Shown here: positions 1-10,892 of the stretch, one piece after another
Position numbering within the stretch: the first letter of the stretch is position 1
Layout of the letters: every line of letters begins with the position of its first letter
NCBI GenBank assembly: GCA_019916065.1
Contig: CM034243.1
Span: forward strand, 29,786,147-29,850,146
Reading direction: 5' to 3'
From: Vitellaria paradoxa
Taxonomy: Eukaryota > Streptophyta > Magnoliopsida > Ericales > Sapotaceae
Length of the DNA stretch: 64,000 nucleotides
Position numbers and translations under genes: made by a program
The notes under the pieces: generated by a model
Seen by the model: only the letters and a program-made list of their open reading frames with translations
Told to the model about the DNA's origin: nothing
Databases searched by the model: none

Positions 1-622
1 GAATAAGATAACTCGAAATTTTGAAGTAAATTAATTAACAATCATATTCATTAATTCATTGACCAAGGTAAAATTATTTTGAGTTTTTAAAATTATTCTC
101 ACAAATTTTATTATATATATTACTATATTTACCCTTAGAAAACAAATTATATTAATTACAAAAGTACTCTTTTTTTCCCACAAATTTTATTTAATTACTC
201 TATTTACTCCGGAAAACAAATTATATTACAAAAGTACTCTTTTTTTTTCCTCTCGATTAATTAACTATAGTTGACTTTTGTCTTTTTTTTTTTATCTCGA
301 TTAATAACTATAGATGAATTTTGCTTCCATTAACTATAAATTTTTAATCCTCATGAATGCAATAATATTAATAATAATGTTTTTTTTTGGGGGGGGGGGA
401 TATTTGAGTAGGCTCCATGCATGATTGCAAGCTGTAAGAGGTCCAAATTTTGAAGAGCCTGCAAAAAAAAAAAAAAAAATAAATAAATAAATAAAATAAA
501 AAAATAAAACATATAACCTTGGGTTATAATATATATATATAGCAACAGGTTAAAACAGCTATATTGTGGCAGAATTTGGGTGACAACTCAATATTAATTA
601 ATTTCAAAAACTCATTGTGGAG
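1..622 (+). other. 3' part of the large intron of JIP23-like copy 1
   Basis: Bases 1-590 align along their length with the last 480 bases or so of the intron of JIP copy 3 (from about 53,018), including the stretch beginning gaataagataactc and the segment reading tttgagtaggc. The copy 1 exon 1 must therefore lie left of the window. The splice acceptor at 621-622 reads GTGGAG, where copies 2 and 3 have GTGCAG, a weaker site. The stretch contains a G-run near 391-400 and a long A-run near 463-479, and no coding sequence. Confidence 0.7.
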
Positions 623-805
623 GCTCCTTATCAGTATGATACAGACGCGACTGGGGACTTTGTTAGGAAGGAGTTCTAAATGAAGTCTGACAATTTTACC
701 TCTGGGGAATGGAATGAACGTGTGACTGGGGCAAATATAATTAGCAAGCCAGAAGCGGTAGTCTATGAAGGAAAAATGTACCTAAAGGGAGAAGGCAAAA
801 GCTAA
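623..805 (+). pseudogene. JIP23-like copy 1, exon 2, broken by a nonsense codon
   Basis: This exon is homologous to exon 2 of copies 2 and 3 (shared residues VRK, SDNFTS, ISKPEAVVYEGK). The frame opens directly after the acceptor at 621-622. Near the start it is about six codons shorter than copies 2 and 3. It then meets TAA at 677-679, where copy 3 has a leucine codon TTA. Downstream of the stop the frame stays open to a TAA at 803-805, where copy 3 also ends within a few codons. The copia element at 937 lies 131 bp past the end, in what would be the 3' untranslated or flanking region. Only the 3' half is in the window, so exon 1 cannot be judged. The exon is most likely a decayed tandem duplicate. 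Confidence 0.65.
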
Positions 806-936
806 ACTTCGTGCCAGGACTTAGATGCATGAATCGCACGCCAATTTATATCTTGTAATTTTGGAGTCAATTAACGGCCATATTAATTTAAATATGCCTG
901 TGTGGTTGCTTTATATATATATATATATATATGGGG

Positions 937-1252
937 TGTTGAGAAAATAAAAGGTTTTTATTATTAAACTTTATTTGTGGCATTTAGTTTGTATTAATGT
1001 GTGACTTTTGATTTTGTGTAACCGGTTGTAGTTTGATGTGTATAACCGGTAGTGACTTTTTGAGTTATAGGGAATTATGTGTGAATTAATTTGGGAGTTT
1101 TCTTTGTTTTAGAAGTTATGTGCATTTGATGACATTTATGGTTTTTGACCATTAGTATTCTATGATTGTTTTTTGTAAGCCTATATAAAGGCATGTTTAG
1201 TTAAATGATATATATCACTTCCTCCATATTTGTCCTTTACGTTTTTCTAACA
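937..1252 (+). repeat. 5' LTR of the copia element
   Basis: Begins TGTTGAGAAAATAA and ends TTTCTAACA. A TATA-like TATATAAA lies at 1182-1189, so transcription would start near 1210-1220. A motif AACCGGT occurs twice (near 1020 and 1043). Confidence 0.93.
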
Positions 1253-1255
1253 GAG

Positions 1256-1267
1256 TGGTATCAGAGC
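1256..1267 (+). other. Primer-binding site (initiator tRNA-Met type)
   Basis: TGGTATCAGAGC begins three bases after the 5' LTR. It is the standard complement of the 3' end of plant initiator methionine tRNA used by copia elements to prime minus-strand synthesis. Confidence 0.9.
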
Positions 1268-1290
1268 GTGCAGAAAACACCGAGAGAAAA

Positions 1291-4200
1291 ATGGCCAACG
1301 GTGGAGGAATGGGTCCGCTTCAACTACCGATGCTTACCAAGCTCAACTACGACAATTGGAGCATCAAGATGAAGGCGTTACTAGGAGCACAAGACGTGTG
1401 GGAGATCGTGGAGAACGGTTTCCAAAAGGCGGAAGCTGGAGCCGATCAAGCGCAAAGAGACGCGTTAAAGGAGACAAGAAAGAATGACAAGAAGGCCCTC
1501 TATATCTTGTACCAATCGGTGGACGAAGACACGTTCGAGACCATCGCCAATGCCGAGACGTCAAAGGTGGCGTGGGATAAGCTCCAATCGACTCATAGAG
1601 GAGCTGATCGTGTGAAAAAGGTACGGTTGCAAACTTTACGTGGTGAGTTTGAATCGTTATAGATGAAGGAGACGGAGGTGATAGCGGAATATCACACAAA
1701 AGTAATGACCATTGTCAACCAATTGAGAAGGAACGGTGAAGAAATCGCCGATGTTCGTGTCATGGAGAAGGTTCTACGGAGCCTAAACACTAAGTTCGAG
1801 ATCATCGCCATGACAATCGAGGAGACGAAGGATCTCAAGAACATGACGATTGAACAATTTATAGGCTCGTTGCAAGCCTATGAGGAGAAAAAGAAAAGGA
1901 AGATGGAGCAAACGGAGACCGTTGAACAACTTCTCCAACTCAAACTCAAGGAGGAGAATGGTCATGGACGTGGAAGAGGTCGCGGTGGTCGGGGCTATGG
2001 TGGAAGAGGTGAAGCCAACATCGACGTTTCTCAAAACTCATGTGAATCTTCAAGAGGAAGAGGAGGCCGAGGTCGTGGAAGACGTGGTGGAAGGTCCGAG
2101 AGAGAAAATCTCAGGTAAAATGTTATAATTGTAATAAATATGGACATTATGCGAATGAGTGTTACTCATCCCAAACAGAGCCGATCGACCGGAAGCATCA
2201 GAACCAATCAACCGCCGGCACATCCAACGCCCATCAAGGGCAGTCCAATTATGCGGAGGAGAACGGGACCTTATTCATGGTTTCAAAGGGAGAAGAAGAG
2301 AGTCGAGATAGCATGTGGTATCTTGACACCGAAGCCTCGAATCATATGTGTGGGAACCGCGAGATGTTTGCGGAGTTGAACGAGATGGCGAAAGGTAATA
2401 TTGCCTTTGGAGACAATTCTTTGGCCGCCATCAAAGGAATAGGTAAAATTCTCATTCGGTTAAAAAATAGAGAACATCAATATATCACAAATGTTTATTA
2501 CATTCCCAATGTAAAAAATAATATATTGAGTGTAGGACAATTGTTAGAGAAAGGTTTTGAAGTTCAAATGAAAAACAATTGTTTGTATTTGAGAGATAAT
2601 CATGAGAGACTTGTTGCTAAAGTCTCCATGACCAAAAACTGAATGTTTCCTTTGAATGTATGTAATGATGTTCCGAAATGCTTGAAGACGTGTTATGAGG
2701 ATCCCTCTTGGCTATGGCATTTACGGTTGGGGCACCTCAATTTTGGGAGTCTAGAAGACTTGTCGAAGAAGCAGATGGTGCGGGGTTTACCGCACATTCA
2801 TAAGCCGAACCAAGTGTGTGAAGGGTGCTTACTTGGAAAACATCATCGAAGTAGTTTTCCGAAGGAGTCTATGACAAGAGCCAAGAAGGCTCTAGAACTC
2901 ATTCATGCCGATGTGTGTGGAGTGATCAAACCGGAGTCTCATGGTAAAAGTAAATACTTCCTTCTCTTTATTGATGATTTTTCTAGAAAAACATGGGTGT
3001 ATTTTTTGAAGGAAAAATCGAAAGTATTTGAAATCTTCAAGAGATTTAAGGTGTGTGTGGAGAATGAAAGCAACCTTACGATCAAGCCCATGAGAACCGA
3101 TCGAGGTGGTGAATTCACATCAAATGAGTTCAAACAGTTTTGTGATGAAAAAGGCATCCGACGTCCGTTAACAGTGCCAAGGACACCGCAACAAAATGGC
3201 GTGGCGGAGAGGAAGAATCGGACAATCTTGAACATGGCAAGAAGCATGCTGAAGACGAAGAAGATGCCGAGGGAATTTTGGGCGGAGGCCGTAGCTTGTG
3301 CGGTCTATTTGACAAACCGAGCACCAACCAAAAGTGTGCTTGACAAGACGCCTCAAGAAGCATGGAACGGAAGAAAGCCCGGAATTGGTCACTTCAAGGT
3401 GTTTGGGAGTACTGCATATGCTCATGTGTCAGAGGAAAAAAGGACTAAGCTCGACGATCGAAGCGAGAAACTCATCTTCGTCGGCTATGACGCAAGTTCA
3501 AAGGGTTATCGCCTCTACAATCCTTTGAATGGGAAGGTAATTATTAGTCGTGATGTTGTTTTTGATGAGGAAGTCTCTTGGGATTGGAATATACAGGAGG
3601 AGGAGTATGATTTCCTTCTATACTTTGAAGAAGACGATGAAAACAAGCCAACCAGGGATGAAATAAGTAAAGTTTTGCCAATTCCAGCGTCACCCCAGTT
3701 GACCGATCGGTCGTCATCTGAAGGCTCAGCGTCATGCAATGCATTATCCAGCGGAACGGAGGCATTTTCCAGCGATTCAGAGAACGAAATTGGCCCAAGA
3801 GGAACCCGAAGTCTACGGAAACTTAATGAGGTAAATGAAAATCAAAATGACATAATTCTCTATTGTCTTTTTGGTGATTATGAGCCCATTAGTTTCTAAG
3901 AAGCCATTGCAAACAAAAAATGGAAGGATGCAATGGATGAAGAAATTCGAGCGATAGAGAAAAACGACACATGGGAGTTGACCAAGCTTCCAAAAGGGCA
4001 CAAACCAATCGGAGTAAAGTGGGTATACAAGACAAAGAGAAAGGCCAATGGCGATGTTGAGAGGCACAAGGCGAGACTAGTTGTGAAAGGGTATGGTCAA
4101 CAACACGGCATCGACTATAATGAGGTATTTGTCCCCGTTATTCGCCTTGAAACTATTCGTTTGATTATTGCTTTGTTAGCCCATAATCATTGGAAGATAC

Positions 4201-5410
4201 ATCAAATGGATGTCAAATCGGCATTCTTGAATGGAATTCTTGAGGAGGAGGTCTATGTGGAGCAACTGTTGGGTTATGAAGTCAAGGGTAAAGAAGACAA
4301 AATGCTTCGATTGAAGAAAGCTCTTTACGGTTTGAAGCAAGCACCGAGAGCATGGAATTCGAAGATTGACAAGTACTTTCAAGAGAAGAAGTATATGAAG
4401 TGTCCTTATGAGTATGCCCTCTACATCAAAACGCAAGGTGAAAACATACTAATCATTTGTTTATACGTTGATGATTTAGTATTTATCGGAAACAATCCTA
4501 GCATGTTTGATGAGTTCAAAAGAGAGATGGCAAAGGAGTTTGAAATGACGGACATTGGTCTCATGAGTTACTATCTTGGGATCGAGGTCAAACAAGGTGA
4601 AGATGGGATTTTTATATCCCAACAGGGCTATGCTAAAGAAGTGCTCAAAAGGTTCAACATGGATGATGCTAATCCGGTTAGAGCACCGATGGAATGTGGA
4701 GTCAAAATCACCAAGCAAGATGGAGGAGAGAAGGTAGATTCTACACTTTTCAAAAGCTTGGTTGGAAGTTTGAGATACTTGACACGCACAAGACCGGATA
4801 TTCTTTATTCGGTTAGAATCATTAGTCGATTTATGGAGGAGCCGACAACAACGCATTTCAAAATGGCAAAGAGGATACTTCGCTGCATCAAAGGGACGAT
4901 TGGGTATGGTCTTTCCTATGTCTCTTCTAGCAATTTTGATGTTGTTGGTTATTGTGATAGTGATTGGAGTAGTGACTTGGATGATCGGAAGAGCACTACG
5001 GGGTTTGTATTTTTTATTCGTGAAACAGCGTTCACATGGATGTTAAAAAAGCAACCCATAGTCACATTATCAACATGCGAGGCAGAGTACATCGCGGCAA
5101 CTTCATTCGTATGTCATGCAATTTGGCTAAAAACTTAGTGAAGGAGTTGAAGTTTCAAATGGAAGGTCCAATGGAGATTTTTGTTGATAAAAAATCGGTC
5201 ATTGCCTTAGCCAAAAATCCGGTGTTTCTTGGGAGGAGCAAGCACATCGATACCTGATTTCACTACATTCGGGATTGCGTTACGAAGAAAGACGTGGAAC
5301 TCAAATATATCAAGTCACAAGACCAAGCGGCGGGCATTTTCACGAAGCCCCTCAAGTTGGAAACTTTCATCAAAATGAGGAGTTTACTTGGTGTAACAAA
5401 TCAAGTTTAA
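1291..5410 (+). pseudogene. Copia gag-pol polyprotein, degenerate
   Basis: The start is the ATG at 1291 (MANGGG...), 24 bases past the primer site; an earlier GTG at 1255 lies in the primer site and is not credible. Order: UBN2-type GAG (about 1291-1960), an RG-rich basic tail, a CCHC zinc knuckle from 2121 (CYNCNKYGH), and an aspartic protease core at 2325-2333 that reads D-T-E instead of the usual D-T-G. Next come the HHCC and DDE integrase regions (about 2700-3450), a reverse transcriptase with YVDD at 4464-4475, and RNase H with the STCEAEY motif near 5070. In-frame stops: TAG 1660-1662, TGA 2640-2642, TAA 3897-3899, TGA 5255-5257. Single-base frameshifts lie near 2112 and 5130. The expected terminal stop is at 5408-5410. 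The total length of about 1,370 codons is normal for copia. The altered protease residue would itself abolish maturation. Confidence 0.93.
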
Positions 5411-5417
5411 GGGGGGG
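5409..5417 (+). other. Polypurine tract of the copia element
   Basis: A purine run AAGGGGGGG lies directly against the 3' LTR, the usual position for the plus-strand primer. It overlaps the terminal stop codon of pol. Confidence 0.85.
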
Positions 5418-5733
5418 TGTTGAGAAAATAAAAAGTTTTTATTATTAAACTTTATTTGTGGCATTTAGTTTATATTAATGTATGACTTTTGATTTTTGTG
5501 TAACCGGTTGTGGTTTGATGTGTATAACCGGTAGTGACTTTTTGAGTTACAGGGAATTATGTGTGAATTAATTTGGGAGTTTCTTTGTTTTAGAAGTTAT
5601 GTGCATTTGGTGACATTTATGGTTTTTGACCATTAGTATTCTATGATTATTTTTTGTAAGCCTATATAAAGGCATGCTTATTTAAATGATATATATCACT
5701 TCCTCCATATTTATCCTTTACGTTTTTCTAGCA
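5418..5733 (+). repeat. 3' LTR of the copia element
   Basis: Same length as the 5' LTR and about 96% identical by eye, ending TTTCTAGCA. The TSD copy TGGGG follows at 5734-5738. Confidence 0.93.
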
Positions 5734-6150
5734 TGGGGAAGGCTTTAAAGGTTGTTATCAAAATAATTAAAAAGGTGATTCATGATACTTCCAGTTGGAA
5801 TCACTCGGGTGTGCTACTATAAATTATGTGTCAGTATCTTTGTATGTGTACTCACTCCATCCATCTCAGCTTATATATATACATATACACAGTAAATGAG
5901 GCCACTCCATACCTTGTGTCTTATTCTGTGTTCGTTTTTCTGGTTTTTAACCATGGTTATATAAATTGGTATCATGCCAGAGATTGTGACTTGTCTGTTA
6001 AAAGACTGACTCTGCGAGAGAGTGAAGTAAAGAATCAATTAGTACTAGATTCTCTTAGAATTCTAAGATTATATATCTTTGATCGTACAACGTATAACAC
6101 GTGTTAAAAATTCTATGATTAAGAAATTAAGGAATCAAACATTGGTAAAA
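5734..6150 (+). other. 3' flank of JIP copy 1, displaced by the copia insertion
   Basis: After the TSD the sequence resumes with a block (aaggtgattcatg..., ttggaatcactc..., ctcagcttatatata) that follows the coding end of JIP copy 2 (9,260-9,480) and copy 3 (53,820-54,000) without a break. It also shares the later block around gtgcgagagagtg with 54,100-54,230. This shows that the copia element split an already duplicated JIP 3' region. No gene is seen in it. Confidence 0.8.
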
Positions 6151-6221
6151 TATCAAAATGAGTCCTAGCTACCACTGAAGATAACCAAAGACATGATGAC
6201 AAACTCATGAATGGGTTCAAG

Positions 6222-6414
6222 TAAGGTAGGTATTTGTGGAATAAAAAATTTAGACGAGCTTCAACAAAAAAAAAAAAAGAAAAACATAATTGATTCTCTT
6301 TTTATATATTAGTATACATATATATGTATTTAAAGCATAATACATTCATATAAAAGATAATAAAAATTAACAATGAAAAAATACGAAGATTAAAATGGAT
6401 GTGTTAACAATAAG
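6222..6414 (+). repeat. Inverted copy of the segment at 55.7-55.9 kb
   Basis: Read on the opposite strand, this segment matches 55,683-55,938. Both contain gacgagcttca or its complement beside a long A/T homopolymer, the core catatatatgtattt, and a tgttaaca end. The pair lies about 49 kb apart in opposite orientation, downstream of JIP copies 1 and 3 respectively. No coding potential is seen. Confidence 0.75.
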
Positions 6415-6425
6415 CTTGTTTTACT

Positions 6426-8594
6426 ATCTGAACTGAAAATTGAGTAGAGTGTTTAAAGTTGTATAAATTTATATAAATTTATAAAAATTAATATCTCATA
6501 CTTTGTGCAATAAGTAAAAAATTTAAATTTTATAACCTAATAATTAATATTTGTAGAGTTATTTAACACCAAACCGTAATATAATACCACACTAATGATT
6601 TTGACTAGGGAGGTGTCATGAAAATCACACAGCCAAAAAAAAAAAGGAAAATTTCAAATATTATTTGTGTATCTTTATGTATAGTGGATGATAAAAAGTT
6701 ATATAAAGGTTTGTAATATCCATCTTAATTTCCTAATTAAACTAAGGTTTATAGCATTGCCAAAGGAAGCTGCCGGTAACGTAAGAATTATTTTATTGAT
6801 TTATTAATTTATTTTTTTACATGAATATCTCGAAACTTAATTTAATTAGGATTCAATTTGTCGCATCTCCACATTGTTGTTCACTTTGGAATTGGCTTAG
6901 CAAAGTGTAGAAGGAGTTCTTACCAAGGAGTGCTATTCTCATGCACACTTTATTCTATAAAAGTTTTAAAATGCGTTGTACTTCGTAGGTTTAATTAAGT
7001 ATAAGATAAGAACTTTTCAAGAGTTACCAATCAAGATACCGCTCTCGTTTATGTTTGGATTAGTACAGAGATAGAGCTATTTCAAAAACATTGAAAAAAT
7101 CTACAAAAATATTTTGAATTAAAGCAGCACAAAAATAATATAGGTAACAATATTGAAATATAATAAAATTATTACTTCATTAATAATTTGACTCGAATTT
7201 TTGGGTCTCTTAAAGGAAGGGAATTTTTTCGATTATTTTTAAAAAATAAATGATATTTTGTTCCTTGCATATATCCATATAATAAAATAGAACGGCTTTT
7301 GAAAATGTTCCTTGCTCAAAGTAAACTTTAATAGCTGAGATTGAATTTTATTCTTCAAAGAGTGGTTGGGATCTTTTATAAACTAAAACTTCCCTTCAAA
7401 ACTTTTGTTTCTTTATCCCACATCGCCAAAACATTGCAACTTTACTTTTTTTTGGCCTATAAACACACTAAAATTGTGATATATGATCTTAATAAATATA
7501 AAAAACTCATGAGCTCTTGAAAAGTAACCCACTTTATCGGGTTCTAAAAAAGGACCAACCTTCTCATGGGTTCCAAAAGTAAACCCACTTTGCTTAAAAA
7601 TTTAATATTTTTATTAAATTATATATTTCTATTATCTTAGTAATTAAACTAAAATACAAATAAGAAATGGAATTGAATTAAGAAACATAAATTGAAAAAG
7701 TTTAATAATAATTATGATATTTTTCTTATAACAATAAGTCTTAGTATTTTTAACATTTAAAAGTATAAAAAATATCGAATATTAATTAGGTTCGAAGATA
7801 GTTATTTTTTAAAATTTTAATTTTAAATTTAAATTAGTTATATTGACTGTATTTATTTTATATTATAAAGCATGTATAATTAATAATAATATTTTTACTT
7901 AATTTATTTTTTTATAAAACTAATTTAAATTTTTTATTCAGGTTCTATTTTTTATTTTTACAAATATTTTAATAAAATTACTCTTTGCAGAGTGATTTTT
8001 TTTCTAAATTGTAATTTTAAATCTAAATTGATAAGATTAACTATATTTATATCTATATAATAAAACACATCACATTTCAAAAATGGCCCTCTTACAAATT
8101 AAAATTCAAATGTTGGGATTAAGTTTTATTCTTTAACAAATGGTTGAAATTTTTTATCCCTCAAACTCCAGTCATGCCTTTGCGTCACTTTACATTCTTA
8201 TAAACCATTAAATTAAACTTAATGATGATATGTAAAGAGTTGTATTGAGAAATAAAAAAACTCTACTTCTCAATATTATATTGTCCGATAGAGAATGAGG
8301 GAGTATAAAAATATATGCATATTTTATTTTAGTCGAAGAGTGTTATAATTACGGATTATTCGCTAGTACTTAATACATAGAATAACAAAAGGTGATAAAG
8401 GATATTTTTAAATTAAATTTCTTATATTTTTTTTCATATATATAGATTATTAATTTTCTAATTGTTGATCAATTTCCTTTCATTTATACTTGTTAAGAAT
8501 AAGATTACAACTATTGTATCTGTTGAAATTTATACCATAATTTTATTCTTATCTCAAATCCTTTAGAACATACTTCTTTTATTTTATTTGTTTT
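6426..8594. other. AT-rich spacer upstream of JIP copy 2; no intact gene
   Basis: I see no coding region. Two diverged relatives of one repeat lie near 7,265-7,460 and 8,040-8,220: both have an ATATAATAAAA-type start, then ttttattcttcaa or ttttattctttaa, then tataaac. They look like old non-autonomous element remnants. The promoter of copy 2 should lie here, but no JIP-type TATA segment like that at 50.9 kb could be recognised. Confidence 0.5.
7041..7175 (+). other. Diverged JIP leader-intron sequence upstream of copy 2
   Basis: The block with gtacagagatagagctat, then a run ending aaaaatctacaaaaatattt, then cagcacaaaaataat, matches the copy 3 leader region at about 51,300-51,390. In copy 3 that region lies between the TATA box and the ATG, probably inside a 5' untranslated intron. 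Here it is about 1.5 kb from the copy 2 ATG, against about 0.3 kb in copy 3, so the copy 2 leader has been expanded by insertions. Confidence 0.6.
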
Positions 8595-8603
8595 AGGAAC
8601 AAC

Positions 8604-9121
8604 ATGGTGGCCTCAACCACGGTCAAAATTACGAATGACACCGGGGAAAATGGTGACCTTTGTTACTAACCATGACTATTATGGAAGCATCAAAGCCAAC
8701 ACTGATTATCCAAAAGAGATTAAATTCGTGTTTGAGAATACAAAGGTCAGTCAAAATGGCGAATCATCTGGAGCAGTTGTGTATCGAGGCAAAAATGAGA
8801 AGGATAGGGAATTTGACTGGATGTACGCTTGGTCCAACATCGATGGTGCCCCGGCAGAAAATTACAAGGTATGTCATTATCAATTTCATTTTTTTTCCTT
8901 GCAGAATATTTAATTAATTGATTAATTTAAAAAAACTCATTGTGCAGGCTTATACTGAGATTGCTTCTGCTCATCACTATGATAATAACACGGTTTGGGA
9001 CGGTGTTAGGAAAAACTTGCTGAAGTCTGACAATTATACATCTGAGGACTGGAGCGGAAGTGTGACGGAGGCAAAGATTAGCAAGCCAGAAGCGGTAGTC
9101 TATGAAGGAAAATGTACCTAA
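8604..9121 (+). pseudogene. JIP23-like copy 2, frameshifted
   Basis: Two exons, 8604-8868 and 8948-9121, flank a 79 bp phase-0 intron with good sites (AAG|GTATGT, TGTGCAG|GC). A 5' untranslated intron acceptor TTTTAG ends at 8596, as in copy 3. From the ATG at 8604 the protein starts MVASTTVKITNDTG and then shifts frame at a G/A run (about 8641-8648, one extra base), reaching a stop after about 21 codons. The rest of exon 1 is open from an internal ATG at 8635 and keeps family motifs: HDYYG, NGESSGAVVYRG, and a DWMYAWSN stretch. Exon 2 ends early at TGA-equivalent TAA 9119-9121 (VVYEGKCT) because one A is missing relative to copies 1 and 3. Translation from 8635 would give a protein lacking about 12 N-terminal residues; a pseudogene is more likely. 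The role of the JIP23 family is unknown; members rise with jasmonate or stress. Confidence 0.7.
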
Positions 9122-9560
9122 AGGGAGCAGGCAAACAGGCTTTTCTTGCCAAAACTTAAGTGCATTGATCGCATGCCAATATGCATCTAGTAATTTTGAA
9201 GTCAATGGCCATATTAATTAAAAATGCCTGTGTGGTTACCCTATATATATATATATATATATATGTAAGGAAGGCCTTTTTAGGGCTGTTGGTAAAATAA
9301 TTAAAAAGGTGATTCCTGGTACTTCCCGTTGGAATCACTTGGGTGTGCTACTGTAAGCTGTTGTGTATCTTTGTATCTGTACTCAGTCCATCTATCTCAG
9401 CTTATATATATATATGTATATATAGTAAATAAGGCCATTGTTAATAACTCCATATCTTGTGTCTTATTCTTTGTTGGATTCTGCCTTTTAATCATGTGCA
9501 TATAAATTATTATGATATGTTAAATTGAATTTTAATTAAATTAAGTTTTGGGTATTCACG
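9122..9560 (+). other. 3' flank of JIP copy 2
   Basis: An uninterrupted version of the flank shared by copies 1 and 3: an (AT)n run near 9,243-9,264, then the ggtgattcctgg...ttggaatcactt block and the ctcagcttatatata block. It serves as the unoccupied reference for the copia insertion site in copy 1, although the TGGGG target itself is not conserved here. Confidence 0.75.
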
Positions 9561-10048
9561 TAAAAAATAATAAAATAGTTCTTACGTTGCCGGCGGCTTC
9601 CCTTAACCGGGAGTGGAAAAAAAAAAAATTGAACCAATCTGATTATTTTGATTCGAATCTATACCAAAATCAGTTCCGCTATGAGTTAAAATATTTACAA
9701 CGTGATATTTTCGGTTTGATTTTCAGGTTAATAAACAAAGAACCAAATTGAACCGGAAATAACTCAATCGAAACTAATCCGAAACCAATCTGAAAAATAT
9801 AATATATAATTATATATAACATAATAAATAATATTATGTATATTATAGTATTTATAATATTATATTAATATATAATACATTATTTATTTAGATGTTTAGG
9901 AACAAAAAAATAAACAAACTGGTTCAATTTGAAAGCTGGTTCAATTTGAAAACCAATCCGACCCAACCTAATTTAGGATGACTCGAAAAGATCCAAACCT
10001 AATATTTTTGATTCAGTTCGGTTCTAACTTGAAATTGGTTCGACTTCA
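9561..10048. other. Degenerate repeat rich in aaccgaa/ttcggtt-like words
   Basis: Many short variants of aaccaat, gattcgg and tggttcaattt are scattered here. The theme continues beyond the solo LTR at 13,674-13,790 (ccaatctgactcaaccca), so the LTR inserted into this repeat. No gene is seen. Confidence 0.5.
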
Positions 10049-10788
10049 TGTCACGTCCCGGATTTTCATAACCGAATGCCCAGGGGTGACTTGGAATTTA
10101 TTTGTTAGGTATAAAAATAAGATGATAATAACACGCTGTCACACCCCAGAGTTTTCCTCCAAATTGGGGTTGACCCGTAAGAAAAATTTAAGATAGTCAA
10201 AATCCTATGATTATCCCAAACAATATTTATAAGTCATTGGACTGAACCATTTGATGGGATTTCAACTACAGGGCACAAAATAAAGATAGAGAAAAATATT
10301 ACAGAGCCATCTAAGTGTCCCAACCACGCGATTAACATTACATACCAAATAAAAGCAAATTAGGTCTATGCTTAATAATTACAATCATCCAACAATTATT
10401 ACAGACTAAAAATAAAGTCCTCCAACTCTGTGCAGGAAAGAAGAAAAAAATAGATAACTCTTCTGATGGAATATTTAAGAGAAATTAATCTCTTTCCAGC
10501 TCATCTTCTGTATTCCTGTGCTTAATATCCTGAAAAAAATATTTCCACAAGGGGTGAGCTACTAAAGCCCAGTAATCAGAATCTCCTAGGTGCCTATATG
10601 CAGTGGTTGTAATACTACACTGTATTAAGTGAATGTGTTTAGGTGGCATACTATTTATGCAACAATTAATTCAATAGATCTCAACTGAATAATGTAAATT
10701 ATACTTACAACGGTTCGATGAAACCGTCACCGTAACTACTATTTTACTTACATGTAAAATAGTTAAATACTGATGTGTATACCACAAT

Positions 10789-10892
10789 GAAGTCTGTGTC
10801 GCAGTGGTAGGGATCTCAGATTTAGATCTTCAAGGTCTCGGGATCAAACCCCGTAGCGATACAGGTTTCATACATATATATATATATATATT
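10789..10892 (+). repeat. tRNA-like (SINE-like) stretch inside solo LTR copy 1
   Basis: An A-box-like GCAGTGGTAGGG, a B-box-like GGGATCAAACCCC about 40 bases on, and a (TA)n tail. It lies at the same place in LTR copy 2 (24,567-24,680), so it was present in the family ancestor. It is shorter than a typical tRNA-derived SINE. Confidence 0.5.

Larger units (their letters stand above)
937..5733 (+). mobile_element. Ty1/copia LTR retrotransposon, complete but defective
   Basis: A 4,797 bp element with two 316 bp LTRs (937-1252 and 5418-5733), TG...CA ends, a primer-binding site, a gag-pol region in the order GAG, protease, integrase, reverse transcriptase, RNase H, and a purine run before the 3' LTR. 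The 5-bp TSD TGGGG is perfect (932-936 and 5734-5738). By eye the LTRs differ by about 11 substitutions and two single-base indels, about 3.5%, so the insertion is old but not ancient. The element landed just downstream of JIP copy 1: the sequence after its right end resumes the 3' flank that is continuous downstream of JIP copies 2 and 3. The coding region has four in-frame stops and two frameshifts, so the copy is non-autonomous. The domain order is diagnostic of copia; I did not assign a lineage. Confidence 0.95.

Noticed and set aside
1364..1699. Minus-strand open frame of 111 codons
   Set aside because: It is the antisense shadow of the copia GAG region and has no family features. Similar minus-strand frames at 2,939-3,798, 4,176-4,856 and 1,783-2,034 were dropped for the same reason.
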